64,000 bases of DNA from a bacterium (GTDB taxonomy: Bacteria; Zixibacteria; MSB-5A5; WJJR01): the NCBI GenBank assembly GCA_021813505.1, contig JAKAKI010000006.1, positions 1-64,000 of the forward strand, written 5' to 3'. Under the pieces are notes generated by a model that was not told the origin of the DNA, ran no database searches, and saw only the letters and a program-made list of their open reading frames with translations. Each line of letters opens with the position of its first letter. The stretch's first letter is position 1. Positions 8,559 through 17,309 of this stretch are shown here, in pieces. The position numbers were made by a program, and so were the translations under genes.

Positions 8559-9095
8559 GTGAAACACAAAAGAACGCGGATTGGAAACAACGCCTTGAAG
8601 GAACTGATTGAACAACTCGTCTCCGTGGTCGCTCAAGAGGCCGAGCACTGCGAACGAATCCTGGCGCTGCTGCGCAACCAGCAACGCCACCTCATCGAAG
8701 GCAATGTCGATGAGTTGCGCACCAGCGTGGCCGAGCAGGAAAAGGCCATGCGGCGCTCACGGGAACTCGAGCAGCGGCGGCAGTCGCTTCTGGACGATCT
8801 GTCCCATACGCCCCAGTTCGATGGCGAACGCCCCGGACTCGCGCGGCTCATTACCACGCTCTCCGATGATTACGCCCGGCGCCTCGAATCGTTGCGCACC
8901 TCCATGACACACTCGATTCAGCAGGTGATCAAAACCAAAGAACAGAATCGTATGCTGATCGAGCGTTCACTGTACAATATCAACGAGACAATCCACCTGC
9001 TGGCGTCGGCCAATGTGGCCGTGGCAGACTATGCGGCCTCGGGTGCCGAACGCGCGCCCGCGGCTGTGCCGCTTTCGGTGAATCGCCTTGGGTAG
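8559..9095 (+). CDS. flgN: FlgN-type flagellar export chaperone
   Basis: A 178-residue, highly charged and mostly helical protein with heptad-like leucines (LIEQLVSVVAQEAEHCERILALLRNQQRHLIEGNVDELRTSVAEQEKAMRRSRELEQRR), the pattern of the FlgN family. FlgN chaperones FlgK and FlgL before their export. It is immediately followed by flgK (18 bases), its expected client. The start is uncertain: GTG 8559 has no close Shine-Dalgarno, and TTG 8595 would remove 12 residues. Confidence 0.75.
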   Translation: MKHKRTRIGNNALKELIEQLVSVVAQEAEHCERILALLRNQQRHLIEGNVDELRTSVAEQEKAMRRSRELEQRRQSLLDDLSHTPQFDGERPGLARLITTLSDDYARRLESLRTSMTHSIQQVIKTKEQNRMLIERSLYNINETIHLLASANVAVADYAASGAERAPAAVPLSVNRLG

Positions 9096-9113
9096 GAGAA
9101 AGAAGCACAAGCG

Positions 9114-10505
9114 ATGGCGGGACTGTTTCAAGGACTGGAACTCGGCAAGCGCGCGCTGATCTCGCATCAGTACGAGCTGACGACCGCCGGCCATAATATG
9201 GCCAACGTCAACACGCCGGGGTACTCGCGCCAACGGGCCGTGCTCGCGGCCACCGATCCCATGATCAGTACCGTGGGCCGTTTCGGCAGCGGTGTCCGAA
9301 TCGCCTCGGTCAACCAGGCCCGCGATATGTTCCTCACCGCCCAATACCGGCAGGGAAGCGATCAGCTCAATCGCTGGGGTGCGCGCCAGAAGGCCATGAA
9401 CGAGGTCGAGAATATCTTCCAGGAACCCTCCAGTTCCGGGTTCAGCAAGACTCTCGATTCGTTTTTCTCCGCCTGGCAGACGTTGTCGCAGAATCCCGAA
9501 TCTTCCGCCGGTCGCGCCGCCGTGCGTGAACAGGCCTCACTGGTCGTCAACGCCTTTCACCAGATGTCCAACAGCCTCTCCGACCTGCAGAAATCCCTGG
9601 ACGATCAGGTTGGCGGGATGGTCACCAAGATCAACGGCCTCGCGGCGAATATCGCCGAAATCAACCGGCAGGTCGCCCGCGCCGAACTTGGCGGGGAGAA
9701 AGCCAACGACCTCCGTGACCGCCGTGATCAGGCCATCGATGAACTCAGCCAGTACGCCGACGTTCACGTGATCGAAATGAAGAACGGCGTGGCGCGCGTC
9801 TTCATCGGCTCCATGGAGTTGGTCGAGCAAAACTCCAGCAATCGGTTGGCCACGATGACGACCGGCAACGGCGATCAGACGCAGACGACGGTCGTTTGGC
9901 AGGGGGGCACATCTCCCGTTACCGTTGCCGGCGGTGAACTGGCCGGACTCATCGAATCGCGCGACCAACTGTTGCCCCAATACCGCGCCCAGCTCGACGA
10001 ACTGGCGGCAGGCATCGTGCAAGAAGTGAACACGCTTCATCGGACCGGCTACGGGATCGATGGCGCCACCGGCCGCGATTTCTTCACCGCAACCGGTATC
10101 ACCGCCGACACCATCTCGGTCTCCGCTGATGTCACCAACGACCTCAACAAGATTGGTGCTTCTCTATCGGGAGGGCCCGGAGACAACGCCGTCGCCCTGT
10201 CGATTGCCAATTTGCAGAAGACACTCACGATGGACGGCGCCTCGTCCACCTTCAACGACTTCTACGGCAAGATCGTCGGTGCTGTCGGCGTTCGCTCATC
10301 GGAGGCCAACGACGCCAAGACGAATGCCGACCTCGTGCTTCAGCAAATCGAATTCTCCCGCCAGTCAATCCAGGGCGTTTCGCTCGATGAAGAAATGGCC
10401 AATCTGATCGCGGCCCAGCACGCCTACGACGCAGCCGCGCGCATCATCACAACCATGGACAGCGCCATCAACACCGTCATCAACGACATGGGTGTTGGCC
10501 GATAG
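9114..10505 (+). CDS. flgK: Hook-associated protein 1 FlgK
   Basis: FlgK joins the hook to the filament. The 463-residue product has the N-terminal ELTTAGHNMANVNTPGYSRQRAVL motif, the long helix ENIFQEPSSSGFSKTLDSFFSAWQTLSQNPES typical of FlgK, and the C-terminal SIQGVSLDEEMANLIAAQHAYDAAARIITTMDSAINTVIN coiled region. The FlgL gene usually next in order is missing here; unrelated repeats and a minus-strand gene follow. Start ATG 9114 follows GTAGGAGAAAGAAGC. It ends the flagellar operon. Confidence 0.95.
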   Translation: MAGLFQGLELGKRALISHQYELTTAGHNMANVNTPGYSRQRAVLAATDPMISTVGRFGSGVRIASVNQARDMFLTAQYRQGSDQLNRWGARQKAMNEVENIFQEPSSSGFSKTLDSFFSAWQTLSQNPESSAGRAAVREQASLVVNAFHQMSNSLSDLQKSLDDQVGGMVTKINGLAANIAEINRQVARAELGGEKANDLRDRRDQAIDELSQYADVHVIEMKNGVARVFIGSMELVEQNSSNRLATMTTGNGDQTQTTVVWQGGTSPVTVAGGELAGLIESRDQLLPQYRAQLDELAAGIVQEVNTLHRTGYGIDGATGRDFFTATGITADTISVSADVTNDLNKIGASLSGGPGDNAVALSIANLQKTLTMDGASSTFNDFYGKIVGAVGVRSSEANDAKTNADLVLQQIEFSRQSIQGVSLDEEMANLIAAQHAYDAAARIITTMDSAINTVINDMGVGR

Positions 10506-10770
10506 GCTTTAGATAACCTCGGATTGATGTTCAGTGCAGGGTAGCACGGGCATCCTGCCTGTGCATTCTGCCCGAGTAGAAGTACCGCAATTGGATCGTT
10601 CCCGCGAGTACCGGTGGGCGGAGCCCACCCTTGTATGTGTCAGCGAGTAGGGTGGGCTCTGCCCACCTTTTCTCTGACGAAGCAATCTCACACTCTCCGG
10701 TACTGGCGCACTACGTGCGCGGAGGTTCTCAGCACGCCCATCTGCCACGTATCGGTGGGCGGAGCCTACC
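10506..10770. repeat. Palindromic repeat cluster (GTGGGCGGAGCCCACC family)
   Basis: GGTGGGCGGAGCCCACC at 10612-10628 and GGTGGGCTCTGCCCACC at 10653-10669 form a direct/inverted pair. A third copy (GGTGGGCGGAGCCTACC) at 10754-10770 supplies the minus-strand stop codon of the next gene. Convergent flgK and the hydrolase both end into this cluster, so it may act as a two-way terminator. No gene is seen. Confidence 0.7.
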
Positions 10771-11829
10771 CTACTGAATCGACCCCAGGAACTCCCCGAT
10801 CACCTTGTCCACTGTCTCCGGCTGGTCATACCACATACAAGCGCGCGTATTCGGAATCGTCTCATAATGCACGGCCGGGTTTTGTTTGTTGGGGCCTTCC
10901 CAGCTTCGCCCACAAAACGCATCCATATAGTTGTTTCCCGGATCGAATGACAGACCCTCAAGGCCCGGCTCGAGAATGAGAGTCGGCACTGTCAGATTTG
11001 TGAGCTCCAGCGTGATGTCCTGCGCGTGGTACTCGCACAGGTAGCGCACCCACGTATGCAATTCCGGACTCGCCGCTTCGCGCCACAGCCGCAGGCCGCG
11101 CACGGGATTCACCGCGTAATCGCCGGGCAGGAAGTTATTATCGTCCCAGGTCTCGCGCGTCACTGTCTTGAACCAGCGTGGCGCCATAAACCGGTCCACC
11201 CCCGCGATGCGCCTGGCGATTGGCATCTCGGCCGGAATTTTCGACGTGTCCATCGAGGCGAATCGCGCCGACCCGGAGATCACGACCACCGCCTTGATGT
11301 CATCCGGGTGCTTCAAGGCCAGACGCAGCGCCAATTGGGTGCCCGTCAGCCAATGCCCCACGATGATCGGCTGCTTGATGCCTTTCTCCGAGATCAGCTT
11401 CTCAATCGCTGCCAACTGTCCGCTGGTCCAGGGCTGCTCGCCGAAACTGATCCCCGAATCCGGGGAGGGCGGCGCCGGTGTTCCGCCGAAGCCCGCGAGC
11501 GTCACCGCGTACATGTGATACTGGCCGGCATGCGCGGCCATGTATTCCTTGAAGATGTCTCCGCCAAAGCCCAATCCCGGAATCAGGATCATTGCCTGCG
11601 CGCCTGTCCCAGCTTCGTCGACTTTTCCCAACGCATTCGCCGGTCCGGGTTTGTAACCAACCGGATCTGTGAAGTTGTTACGCGTGCTGTCCTGCACCAG
11701 GATTCGGGGGACCGTCGCCTGCGCCAGACCCGCGGCGGGGGAGAGGCCGAGGAATAACGAGCTTGACGCGATGGCGAACGACGGCCAGCGCTTCCACCAG
11801 TTGATTCGCGGTTTGATGTAGCCGAACAT
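10771..11829 (-). CDS. Secreted alpha/beta-hydrolase-fold protein lacking the catalytic triad
   Basis: From ATG 11829 (AAAGGA upstream) the protein is 352 residues with a signal peptide ending near AAGLAQA. The fold is clear: ILIPGLGFGGDIF oxyanion-side strand, MYAVTLAGFGGTPAP, then IIVGHWLTGTQLALRLALKHP at the nucleophile elbow. The serine normally found in GHSxGG is Trp160 here (codon TGG, one base from TCG). The usual aspartate strand reads LILEPGLEG, and the terminal GH motif is replaced by NTRACMWYDQPE. The protein may be a binding protein or use other chemistry. The TAG stop lies inside a palindromic repeat. Sequencing error cannot explain all three changes. Confidence 0.8.
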   Translation of the reverse strand: MFGYIKPRINWWKRWPSFAIASSSLFLGLSPAAGLAQATVPRILVQDSTRNNFTDPVGYKPGPANALGKVDEAGTGAQAMILIPGLGFGGDIFKEYMAAHAGQYHMYAVTLAGFGGTPAPPSPDSGISFGEQPWTSGQLAAIEKLISEKGIKQPIIVGHWLTGTQLALRLALKHPDDIKAVVVISGSARFASMDTSKIPAEMPIARRIAGVDRFMAPRWFKTVTRETWDDNNFLPGDYAVNPVRGLRLWREAASPELHTWVRYLCEYHAQDITLELTNLTVPTLILEPGLEGLSFDPGNNYMDAFCGRSWEGPNKQNPAVHYETIPNTRACMWYDQPETVDKVIGEFLGSIQ

Positions 11830-12026
11830 GTTCCGTGTCCTTTCGCAGCAGACGGATGGGCGATTCCTCCCGGAGCCCTCGGTGGCGGCCCCAGCAACTT
11901 TGTTTACTACGTGACAATTATGGTTGAGTTTCACCGGCGGTGTGCTTGCCGCTCCAAATCGAATCCTACGATTGGTCTTGACGGCGGCCTCAGATATCTT
12001 CATTAACAGAACGGAAGGATGCGACC

Positions 12027-12875
12027 ATGACGCCCAAATTTCGGAAACTCGGTTTGATGACCGCTGTGCTGATGGCACTCCTGCTCCTCTCCGGTTGCGC
12101 CACTACCGGCCCCGGCGGGCAGAAGTCGTTCATTCTGATTTCCGATCAGGAGGAAGTTGCGATTGGTGGCCAGGTGGATGCCGAGGTTCGGAAGACCAAC
12201 AAGGTCCTGCCCGACAGTGCCTGGCAATCGTACCTCGCCGAAGTCGGAGAGAAGATCGTCGAGGTTTGCGACCGTCCCGAGCTGCAATACCATTTCACGG
12301 TGATCGAATCCGACCAGATCAACGCCTTCGCCACCCCCGGCGGGTACGTGTTCTTCTACACCGGTATTCTGCGCCTGATGGACAATGAGGCGGAGATGGC
12401 CGCGGTGATGGCGCACGAAATCTCGCACGTCGTCGGCCGACACTCGGTTAAGCATCTTCAGATCGCCTACGGCGGCGCCATCGGCTTGCAGTTGATCTTA
12501 GGCGACCAATCCAGCAAGCTCGCCGGTGAACTTGCCTCAACTGTCGTGGGCCTTGCCCTGACCGGCTATGGCCGCAGCCACGAGCTTGAAGCCGACAAGT
12601 TCGGCGTGTATTACATGCAAAAGGCAGGGTTCAATCCCGGTGGCGCCCGGACCATGTTCGAGAAGCTGGCGCATCTATCAGGCGAAGCCAAACGCGGGTT
12701 TTTCGAAAACCTGACCGCGACCCACCCCGACACCCAGGAGCGCCTCTCCCGGATCGATTCGGAGATCGCCGCTATGTCCCGTACGGTAGACGCCCTGCCA
12801 CTGAACAAGTCCCGCTACCAAAAAATGAAATCTCGCCTCCCTCCACCCGCAGACACAACTTCAACGAAACCATAG
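12027..12875 (+). CDS. M48-family metalloprotease lipoprotein
   Basis: A 282-residue zinc protease of the HtpX/BepA/LoiP group. The lipobox LLSGC gives Cys24 as the lipidated residue, so the mature enzyme is probably anchored in a periplasm-facing membrane leaflet. The zinc motif HEISH is at 130-134 and the third ligand region ELEAD at 186-190. Members of this group degrade misfolded outer-membrane proteins or regulate their assembly. There is no TPR tail as in BepA, so it is closer to LoiP/YcaL. Start ATG 12027 follows an AGAACGGAAGG stretch. The divergent neighbour shares a 198-base promoter region. Confidence 0.9.
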   Translation: MTPKFRKLGLMTAVLMALLLLSGCATTGPGGQKSFILISDQEEVAIGGQVDAEVRKTNKVLPDSAWQSYLAEVGEKIVEVCDRPELQYHFTVIESDQINAFATPGGYVFFYTGILRLMDNEAEMAAVMAHEISHVVGRHSVKHLQIAYGGAIGLQLILGDQSSKLAGELASTVVGLALTGYGRSHELEADKFGVYYMQKAGFNPGGARTMFEKLAHLSGEAKRGFFENLTATHPDTQERLSRIDSEIAAMSRTVDALPLNKSRYQKMKSRLPPPADTTSTKP

Positions 12876-12891
12876 GCTTGTCTCGGCATAG

Positions 12892-12918
12892 GTCTTATCC
12901 GTCCTATAAGTCCTATCC
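12892..12918 (+). repeat. 9-bp tandem repeat (GTCCTATNN), three units
   Basis: Units GTCTTATCC, GTCCTATAA and GTCCTATCC follow one another directly after the M48 gene. Related arrays are at 56094 and 57471. Confidence 0.7.
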
Positions 12919-12975
12919 TCGCTTTTTCCGGGAATAATCTCCGAGCCCAGGTGTAGAGCCTTCGGGGGACGACCA

Positions 12976-13653
12976 ATGTCACATGTTGCCACAAAGGAAC
13001 GGTCATTCTTGGGTCTGCTAGTCTGGCTGGCGCTCGGGGCTATTGTTGCCATTCTGCACTCCTGCGGACCCGAACCGACAAAGTCCGTCCAGACCGCCGG
13101 CAACACGTTCTTTCCGCTCTCCGTCGGCAATAAGTGGATCTTCCTCTGCGAAAAGGCTTCAATCGGTGGGCGCTTGGTGGACACTTTGCGGATCGACGCG
13201 AAGACTTCACGGGGAGGCAGCGACTATTACCGGCTGCGCGGTTTGTGGCCGGGGTTTGAGCATGGCCTTTGGGTCCATCGTGACAACGGTGGAAACTTGT
13301 CCTGGGCAGCCGATGGCATGGGACCCGAGCACCAATTCCTCTTGTTTGATGCCCCCGTCGGCGCCGCCTGGCCCACAGGGCTGCCCGTCTGCGCCGATTC
13401 CTTGTCGATGCATGACGATTACGCTGTCGTGACGACCCCCTATGGTCGTTTCGATGGTGCTCGCGAAATCGGGGATGTCGGCCACTGCATGGACGCTGGA
13501 TGGGATATCCGGCTGGCGCGCGGCATCGGTCCGGTTGCGTACTCTGTGATGACCATCGCCGGTCCGAACGTCTACTTGCTGACTGGTGCTGTCGTTAAAG
13601 ACGACTCGACCACGGGTCCGACATTCGTGTTAGCTCACCCTTCCAGTCCCTAA
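12976..13653 (+). CDS. Putative lipoprotein of unknown function
   Basis: A 225-residue protein not assigned to a named family. It starts with a hydrophobic leader (LGLLVWLALGAIVAILHSC) whose end resembles a lipobox with Cys34. The mature region opens with NTFFPLSVGNKWIFL, a stretch common in secreted proteins of FCB-group genomes, and appears to be beta-rich with alternating polar and aromatic residues. Start ATG 12976 is likely but lacks a strong ribosome-binding site. It is separated from the protease by the 9-bp repeat and is probably transcribed on its own or by read-through. Confidence 0.65.
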   Translation: MSHVATKERSFLGLLVWLALGAIVAILHSCGPEPTKSVQTAGNTFFPLSVGNKWIFLCEKASIGGRLVDTLRIDAKTSRGGSDYYRLRGLWPGFEHGLWVHRDNGGNLSWAADGMGPEHQFLLFDAPVGAAWPTGLPVCADSLSMHDDYAVVTTPYGRFDGAREIGDVGHCMDAGWDIRLARGIGPVAYSVMTIAGPNVYLLTGAVVKDDSTTGPTFVLAHPSSP

Positions 13654-13993
13654 TAGTCCTCGGTATCTGCCGGATCTGTAAAGAAATTCAGCATAATGGA
13701 GTTCGGAGATCTTTCTGCCAGCATGATATCTCTTTGAGCTGAGGTTCCCGGAACATTTCCGAAGACTCGAAGTTTGTGATCGTAGATTCAACAGCACCGG
13801 CGCGCTCCGTCGAATGACGGGGGTGCGGTGAGGCGGTGACTGCCGAATCCAGAAGCTTTATCACCCTCCGTTGTGTGACTCCTCTGGCCTCTGAACCAGG
13901 GGGGTGGGGAAGCGAAAAATGGGCGGGTCTGCGCAAGCAGTCCCGCCCGTTCATCCTCAGCTAATCAGATGATGTGCCGAGTCGTCGCCTGGA
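13654..13993. other. Convergent intergenic region
   Basis: No gene is supported. It contains the terminator at 13915-13948 for the minus-strand gene and otherwise unremarkable sequence. A stretch with CCGGAACATTTCCGAAG near 13749 is weakly palindromic. Confidence 0.5.
13915..13948 (-). terminator. Intrinsic terminator
   Basis: Read on the minus strand, GGGCGGGACTGC and GCAGACCCGCCC form a GC-rich stem with a TTGC loop, followed by ATTTTTCG. It lies 46 bases beyond the stop of the dockerin-like protein gene. Confidence 0.8.
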
Positions 13994-14584
13994 TCAGTTG
14001 CAAGGGTTGACCGGCATTGGTCCACCACTGAACGCGGCGTCGATCAGATAGATCAAATCAAACACATCGGTCCCGGCATCAAAATTCACATCGCCTCTGG
14101 TTGCCGGACATCCGGTATCGCGCGGGTCAGGGTCGCCGCTAAAGGCGATTCCAATCACGGTGATGACATCGAATACATCAAGCGCCAGATCGCCGTTCAC
14201 ATCGCCTTGGAAAGGACAATTGCAGCTTTCGGCACCATGCCAAAAGCCGATACCCATTCGATAGGTCGCGGAGGCAGCCTCGCCCGCAGCCGGCTGTCCG
14301 ACCGAAAGCCCCATCTTGTAGCTCGCCGAGGATGCATCCATCGCACCACCGCCATTGACCGAGTACCAGTCAAGTTCGTAGAGCGGCGCGGTGGCGTTCG
14401 CGGCAATCCCGGGTGTGGCTGGTGCGATGACAGCTGGACTGGCAAGCTTCGCAGGCGTCACAGATGCAGTCGTCTGCGACGTCTTCGGTGAAATCTGGCG
14501 CGGCCGTTCCACAGACCAGGATGTTACAGCGAGCAAAAGCGACATTACCCCAAGCAGAGGCAGCGATCGATGGTGGCGGCTCAT
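13994..14584 (-). CDS. Secreted protein with C-terminal dockerin-like repeat
   Basis: A 196-residue exported protein. The start is ATG 14584, six bases after AGGAGG. A signal peptide (SLPLLGVMSLLLAVTSWS) is followed by a Thr/Ala-rich spacer, a short domain containing SASYKMGLSVGQPAAGEAASATYRMGIGFWH (two similar half repeats), and a terminal pair of calcium-binding loops: DVNGDLALDVFDVITVIG and DVNFDAGTDVFDLIYLID, ending VNPCN. Dockerin-type repeats of this form are common at the C termini of exported proteins in such lineages, where their partner is unknown. It is transcribed from a consensus promoter at 14606-14633 and ends at an intrinsic terminator. Confidence 0.8.
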   Translation of the reverse strand: MSRHHRSLPLLGVMSLLLAVTSWSVERPRQISPKTSQTTASVTPAKLASPAVIAPATPGIAANATAPLYELDWYSVNGGGAMDASSASYKMGLSVGQPAAGEAASATYRMGIGFWHGAESCNCPFQGDVNGDLALDVFDVITVIGIAFSGDPDPRDTGCPATRGDVNFDAGTDVFDLIYLIDAAFSGGPMPVNPCN

Positions 14585-14605
14585 AGCCAACCTCCTGTTG
14601 GCTGC

Positions 14606-14633
14606 AATATAGCACACTTCCCAAACCTGTCAA
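14606..14633 (-). promoter_or_regulatory. Sigma-70-type promoter
   Basis: TTGACA (14633-14628) and TATATT (14611-14606) with a 16-base spacer, 22 bases upstream of the start codon at 14584. One of the best promoter matches in the window. Confidence 0.8.
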
Positions 14634-14801
14634 TCATCGCCCGTTGCCTTGTCGGTGTGTCGTGTGCCTCGTGAGCCGAATTAATGGTCTGGTATCTCAC
14701 AATCTGGCTCCTATCTACTCATTATCGGATGCGAAATCGCCTCGCATTAAGAAACTCGGCGGCCCGATCGCGACAGTCTCGCTGCGCCTTCGGGCGGTCG
14801 T

Positions 14802-16055
14802 CTATTTCGCACTCACCGATCCGTACGACGTCGGATAATACACCGCGCGGATACTCGGATCCGACGCCGTAATCGTCCCCAAGCTCCCCGGCTCCGCCTT
14901 CATCCCCTCGAGTCGAAACGTGTATGTTCCCGCCGTCTTGAAGTAATTCCGCGTGGCCCGGACCGGGAACCAGTTGCTCCCCGTGCCGGCATAGGCCGTC
15001 TGCCCCGCGAAAATCGCGTATGGCGGCTCAGCGAACCCTCCCGTCGTCTCGTCGATCTGCAACTTCGCGTAGTTCGATCCCGTCGTGCCGGCGCAATCCA
15101 CGTACGTGTTCGCGTCCACAACTACGTACCCCGAATCGGGGATCGTAATGGTCACTGTGCCGATATCCGCCATGGCAACAGTGTCCAGTGCGACCGCCGC
15201 AATTCCGGTGCTCGCCGCAATCCCCGGTTCATTCGAAAGTTCTCTCGATGTAACGGAACTCGCCGGTAACTGTACCGCCGAATCACCCGCCATGCGCGTG
15301 TCGATGGTGACCGAACTCGCCGAACCCTGAACGGCAACAGTTGGGTCACCCGATCCACTGGCGTTTCCATCCACGGTGAAACCAGCCGTTGAGATTCCCC
15401 GGTTCACCATCAGAAAGCCTCCGCTTCCATCGGCGTCCGCTTGAATCTGTACTGCCTGGCCGGCCCCGGCGGCACTGTACCACGTGGTGCGCCCGCCACT
15501 CGTAACATTGTCAATCATGACCGTGTGGGTTGGCGATCCCGCGGCATACACATTAACGACCCCGTTGACCGAAGACGCCGTTCCGACCGCCAGACTCGGA
15601 ACCGTTGTCGCCGTGCTGATCTGGCCGCCTTGGGCGCCATCCACTGTGCCAGTTCGGAACGAATAAGGAGTAACATTCAGTTTGATCCGCGAGAGAATTT
15701 CCGGCGGATTCACTCCGTCATACACGGTCACCTGCAGCCAGCGGCTCGAATCGGCGAAGACGGTGTTGGGCAACGGCGTGATTTTCCCCAGTAGCGCGGT
15801 CCACACGCCATTCGCGTCCGTGGTCACCGACTGCGTTTCCCCCACCCCCACCGGCCAGATCTCGGTCCCGGCGGTTGCGGTGTTGAATATCTTGAACGTG
15901 AATGTCTTCGATCCCGCGGCCACCGGCGTCCCCATTGGATCGGTCAATCGCCCTTGGACTGTGATTTCTTCCGGCACAACGGCCCAGGCACCCACACTGA
16001 TGATACCAACCGCGAATACGGTCATGGCGAGTAAGAACGCATTTCGCTTTTCCAT
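14802..16055 (-). CDS. Secreted, Ser/Thr-rich beta-repeat protein of unknown function
   Basis: A 417-residue protein with a signal peptide (NAFLLAMTVFAVGIISVGAWA). The first domain reads PEEITVQGRLTDPMGTPVAAGSKTFTFKIFNTATAG...ANGVWTALLGKITPLPNTVF...WLQVTVYDG, a module often found at the start of tail-fibre-like and endosialidase-chaperone proteins in FCB-type genomes. The middle is Gly/Ala/Ser/Thr-rich and low in charge. The C-terminal 120 residues look like a globular beta domain (IGTVTITIPDSGYVVVDANTYVDC). No chaperone-of-endosialidase motif is visible. The start ATG 16055 follows AAAGGAG. Its role is probably surface or adhesive, by inference only. Confidence 0.7.
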   Translation of the reverse strand: MEKRNAFLLAMTVFAVGIISVGAWAVVPEEITVQGRLTDPMGTPVAAGSKTFTFKIFNTATAGTEIWPVGVGETQSVTTDANGVWTALLGKITPLPNTVFADSSRWLQVTVYDGVNPPEILSRIKLNVTPYSFRTGTVDGAQGGQISTATTVPSLAVGTASSVNGVVNVYAAGSPTHTVMIDNVTSGGRTTWYSAAGAGQAVQIQADADGSGGFLMVNRGISTAGFTVDGNASGSGDPTVAVQGSASSVTIDTRMAGDSAVQLPASSVTSRELSNEPGIAASTGIAAVALDTVAMADIGTVTITIPDSGYVVVDANTYVDCAGTTGSNYAKLQIDETTGGFAEPPYAIFAGQTAYAGTGSNWFPVRATRNYFKTAGTYTFRLEGMKAEPGSLGTITASDPSIRAVYYPTSYGSVSAK

Positions 16056-16279
16056 GGCGGCAAGACTCCTTTCGTGCCTGGTATAGGCCGGTCGCCTCGC
16101 TCATGGGCCAATCACACATGCCCCATCCCTGCGACCGTCACAAGTATGCGACACCTGCTCCCCGGTGTCAGCGTCGAAATTCAGGCCGCCCCCGCCACCC
16201 AGGGTAGCCCAAGGTCTGGCGGCGATAGAGAGTTAGCGGGATGGCGGGCATTCCCTTTACCCCCTTGGCGCAAAGAGGG

Positions 16280-16307
16280 TTGACTTCCCGCTAATCTCCC
16301 CTATATT
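16280..16307 (+). promoter_or_regulatory. Promoter of tRNA-Ala
   Basis: TTGACT (16280-16285), 16-base spacer, TATATT (16302-16307). The transcription start would be near 16314, six bases before the tRNA. It may also serve the NodB gene, which begins just after the tRNA. Confidence 0.75.
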
Positions 16308-16319
16308 CCACCCCATGCT

Positions 16320-16395
16320 GGGGCTGTAGTTCAGTTGGGAGAACGCTTGACTGGCAGTCAAGAGGTCACGGGTTCGACTCCCGTCAGCTCCACCA
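16320..16395 (+). tRNA. tRNA-Ala (GGC)
   Basis: A complete cloverleaf: acceptor GGGGCTG/CAGCTCC, anticodon stem CTTGA/TCAAG with loop CTGGCAG giving anticodon GGC, T-arm ACGGGTTCGACTCCCGT, discriminator A, and encoded CCA at 16393-16395. Confidence 0.95.
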
Positions 16396-16413
16396 GACTT
16401 GCGGCCTCGCTCG

Positions 16414-17274
16414 ATGAGCGGGGCCTTGCTTTTAGACCGACACGAGGCGCCGGTGCTGATCCTGAACTTTCATCGAGTCGAGCCGCCTACCGGACTGGAA
16501 ATCACGCGTCTGGCCCCAGCCCGGTTTCGCACCGTCCTGGATGCCATCAGTACGAGCGGCTTGCCGGTGGCGGGACGAGGAGCCGACCCCCTGGCGGCGG
16601 GGAGCCGTATCCTGTTGACCTTCGATGACGGATTCGAGTCAATTTCCCAACATGCACTCCCTGAGCTGTCAGGACGGGGATGGGGCGCGATTGTCTTTTT
16701 GATTGCTGGTTCTGTTGGCAAGAACGATGATTGGGACGTGCGCCTCCTGGGGCGCAAGCGACCGATGATGACTTGGAACGACATTAAATCCTGGGCCGCC
16801 GATGGCATGGAATTCGGCTCGCACACCCGGTCACACGCCGACTTGACCGCCCTGTCGCCGCGCGCTCTCCGCGCTGAGCTGGCGGATTCAAAATCCCAGC
16901 TTGAGCAGCAACTGGCTAGGCCGGTCAGGTTTCTCGCGTATCCCTACGGTCGCCACAACGCTCAGGTGCGTGACGCGGTGGCCGAGGCGGGTTACGCCGC
17001 TGCGTTTAGCACCGGCGGCAGACTTTGGGATGGCCACAGTCCCCTCGAAATACCGAGGGTCGGCATCAACGGTATGACAAGCTTGCTGGAATTGCGCTCT
17101 GTGATTCGAAGCGAATTCGCGCAGGGCAGGGGAGAAGGGATGGATTGGCGGAGGCGATGGCATGGGCGGATCTTCGAGTCCCTCAATGCCGGTAGCGCCG
17201 CCGTTGGAAATTGGCGCCGCGCTAATAGTCGCCAATCGCACGCCACGGTTCCGGCGTGCGCAACCAACAACTGA
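16414..17274 (+). CDS. NodB-type polysaccharide deacetylase
   Basis: A 286-residue carbohydrate esterase family 4 protein that removes N-acetyl groups from a polysaccharide or peptidoglycan. The catalytic motif 1 TFDDG lies at 69-73, with catalytic Asp71 and metal Asp72. Motif 2 SHTRSH at 136-141 gives the two zinc histidines, and LAYPYGRHN is motif 3. No signal peptide is apparent, so the location is uncertain. The start ATG 16414 lies only 18 bases after the tRNA-Ala CCA end, so the two are probably one transcript. asnS follows after 35 bases. Confidence 0.85.
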   Translation: MSGALLLDRHEAPVLILNFHRVEPPTGLEITRLAPARFRTVLDAISTSGLPVAGRGADPLAAGSRILLTFDDGFESISQHALPELSGRGWGAIVFLIAGSVGKNDDWDVRLLGRKRPMMTWNDIKSWAADGMEFGSHTRSHADLTALSPRALRAELADSKSQLEQQLARPVRFLAYPYGRHNAQVRDAVAEAGYAAAFSTGGRLWDGHSPLEIPRVGINGMTSLLELRSVIRSEFAQGRGEGMDWRRRWHGRIFESLNAGSAAVGNWRRANSRQSHATVPACATNN

Positions 17275-17309
17275 CCATACGCCGGCGCGGCCGGTTTGAG
17301 GTAAACACG

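Noticed and set aside
11026-11757. 243-codon plus-strand frame opposite the hydrolase
   Set aside because: The minus-strand protein has the signal peptide, ribosome-binding site and fold.
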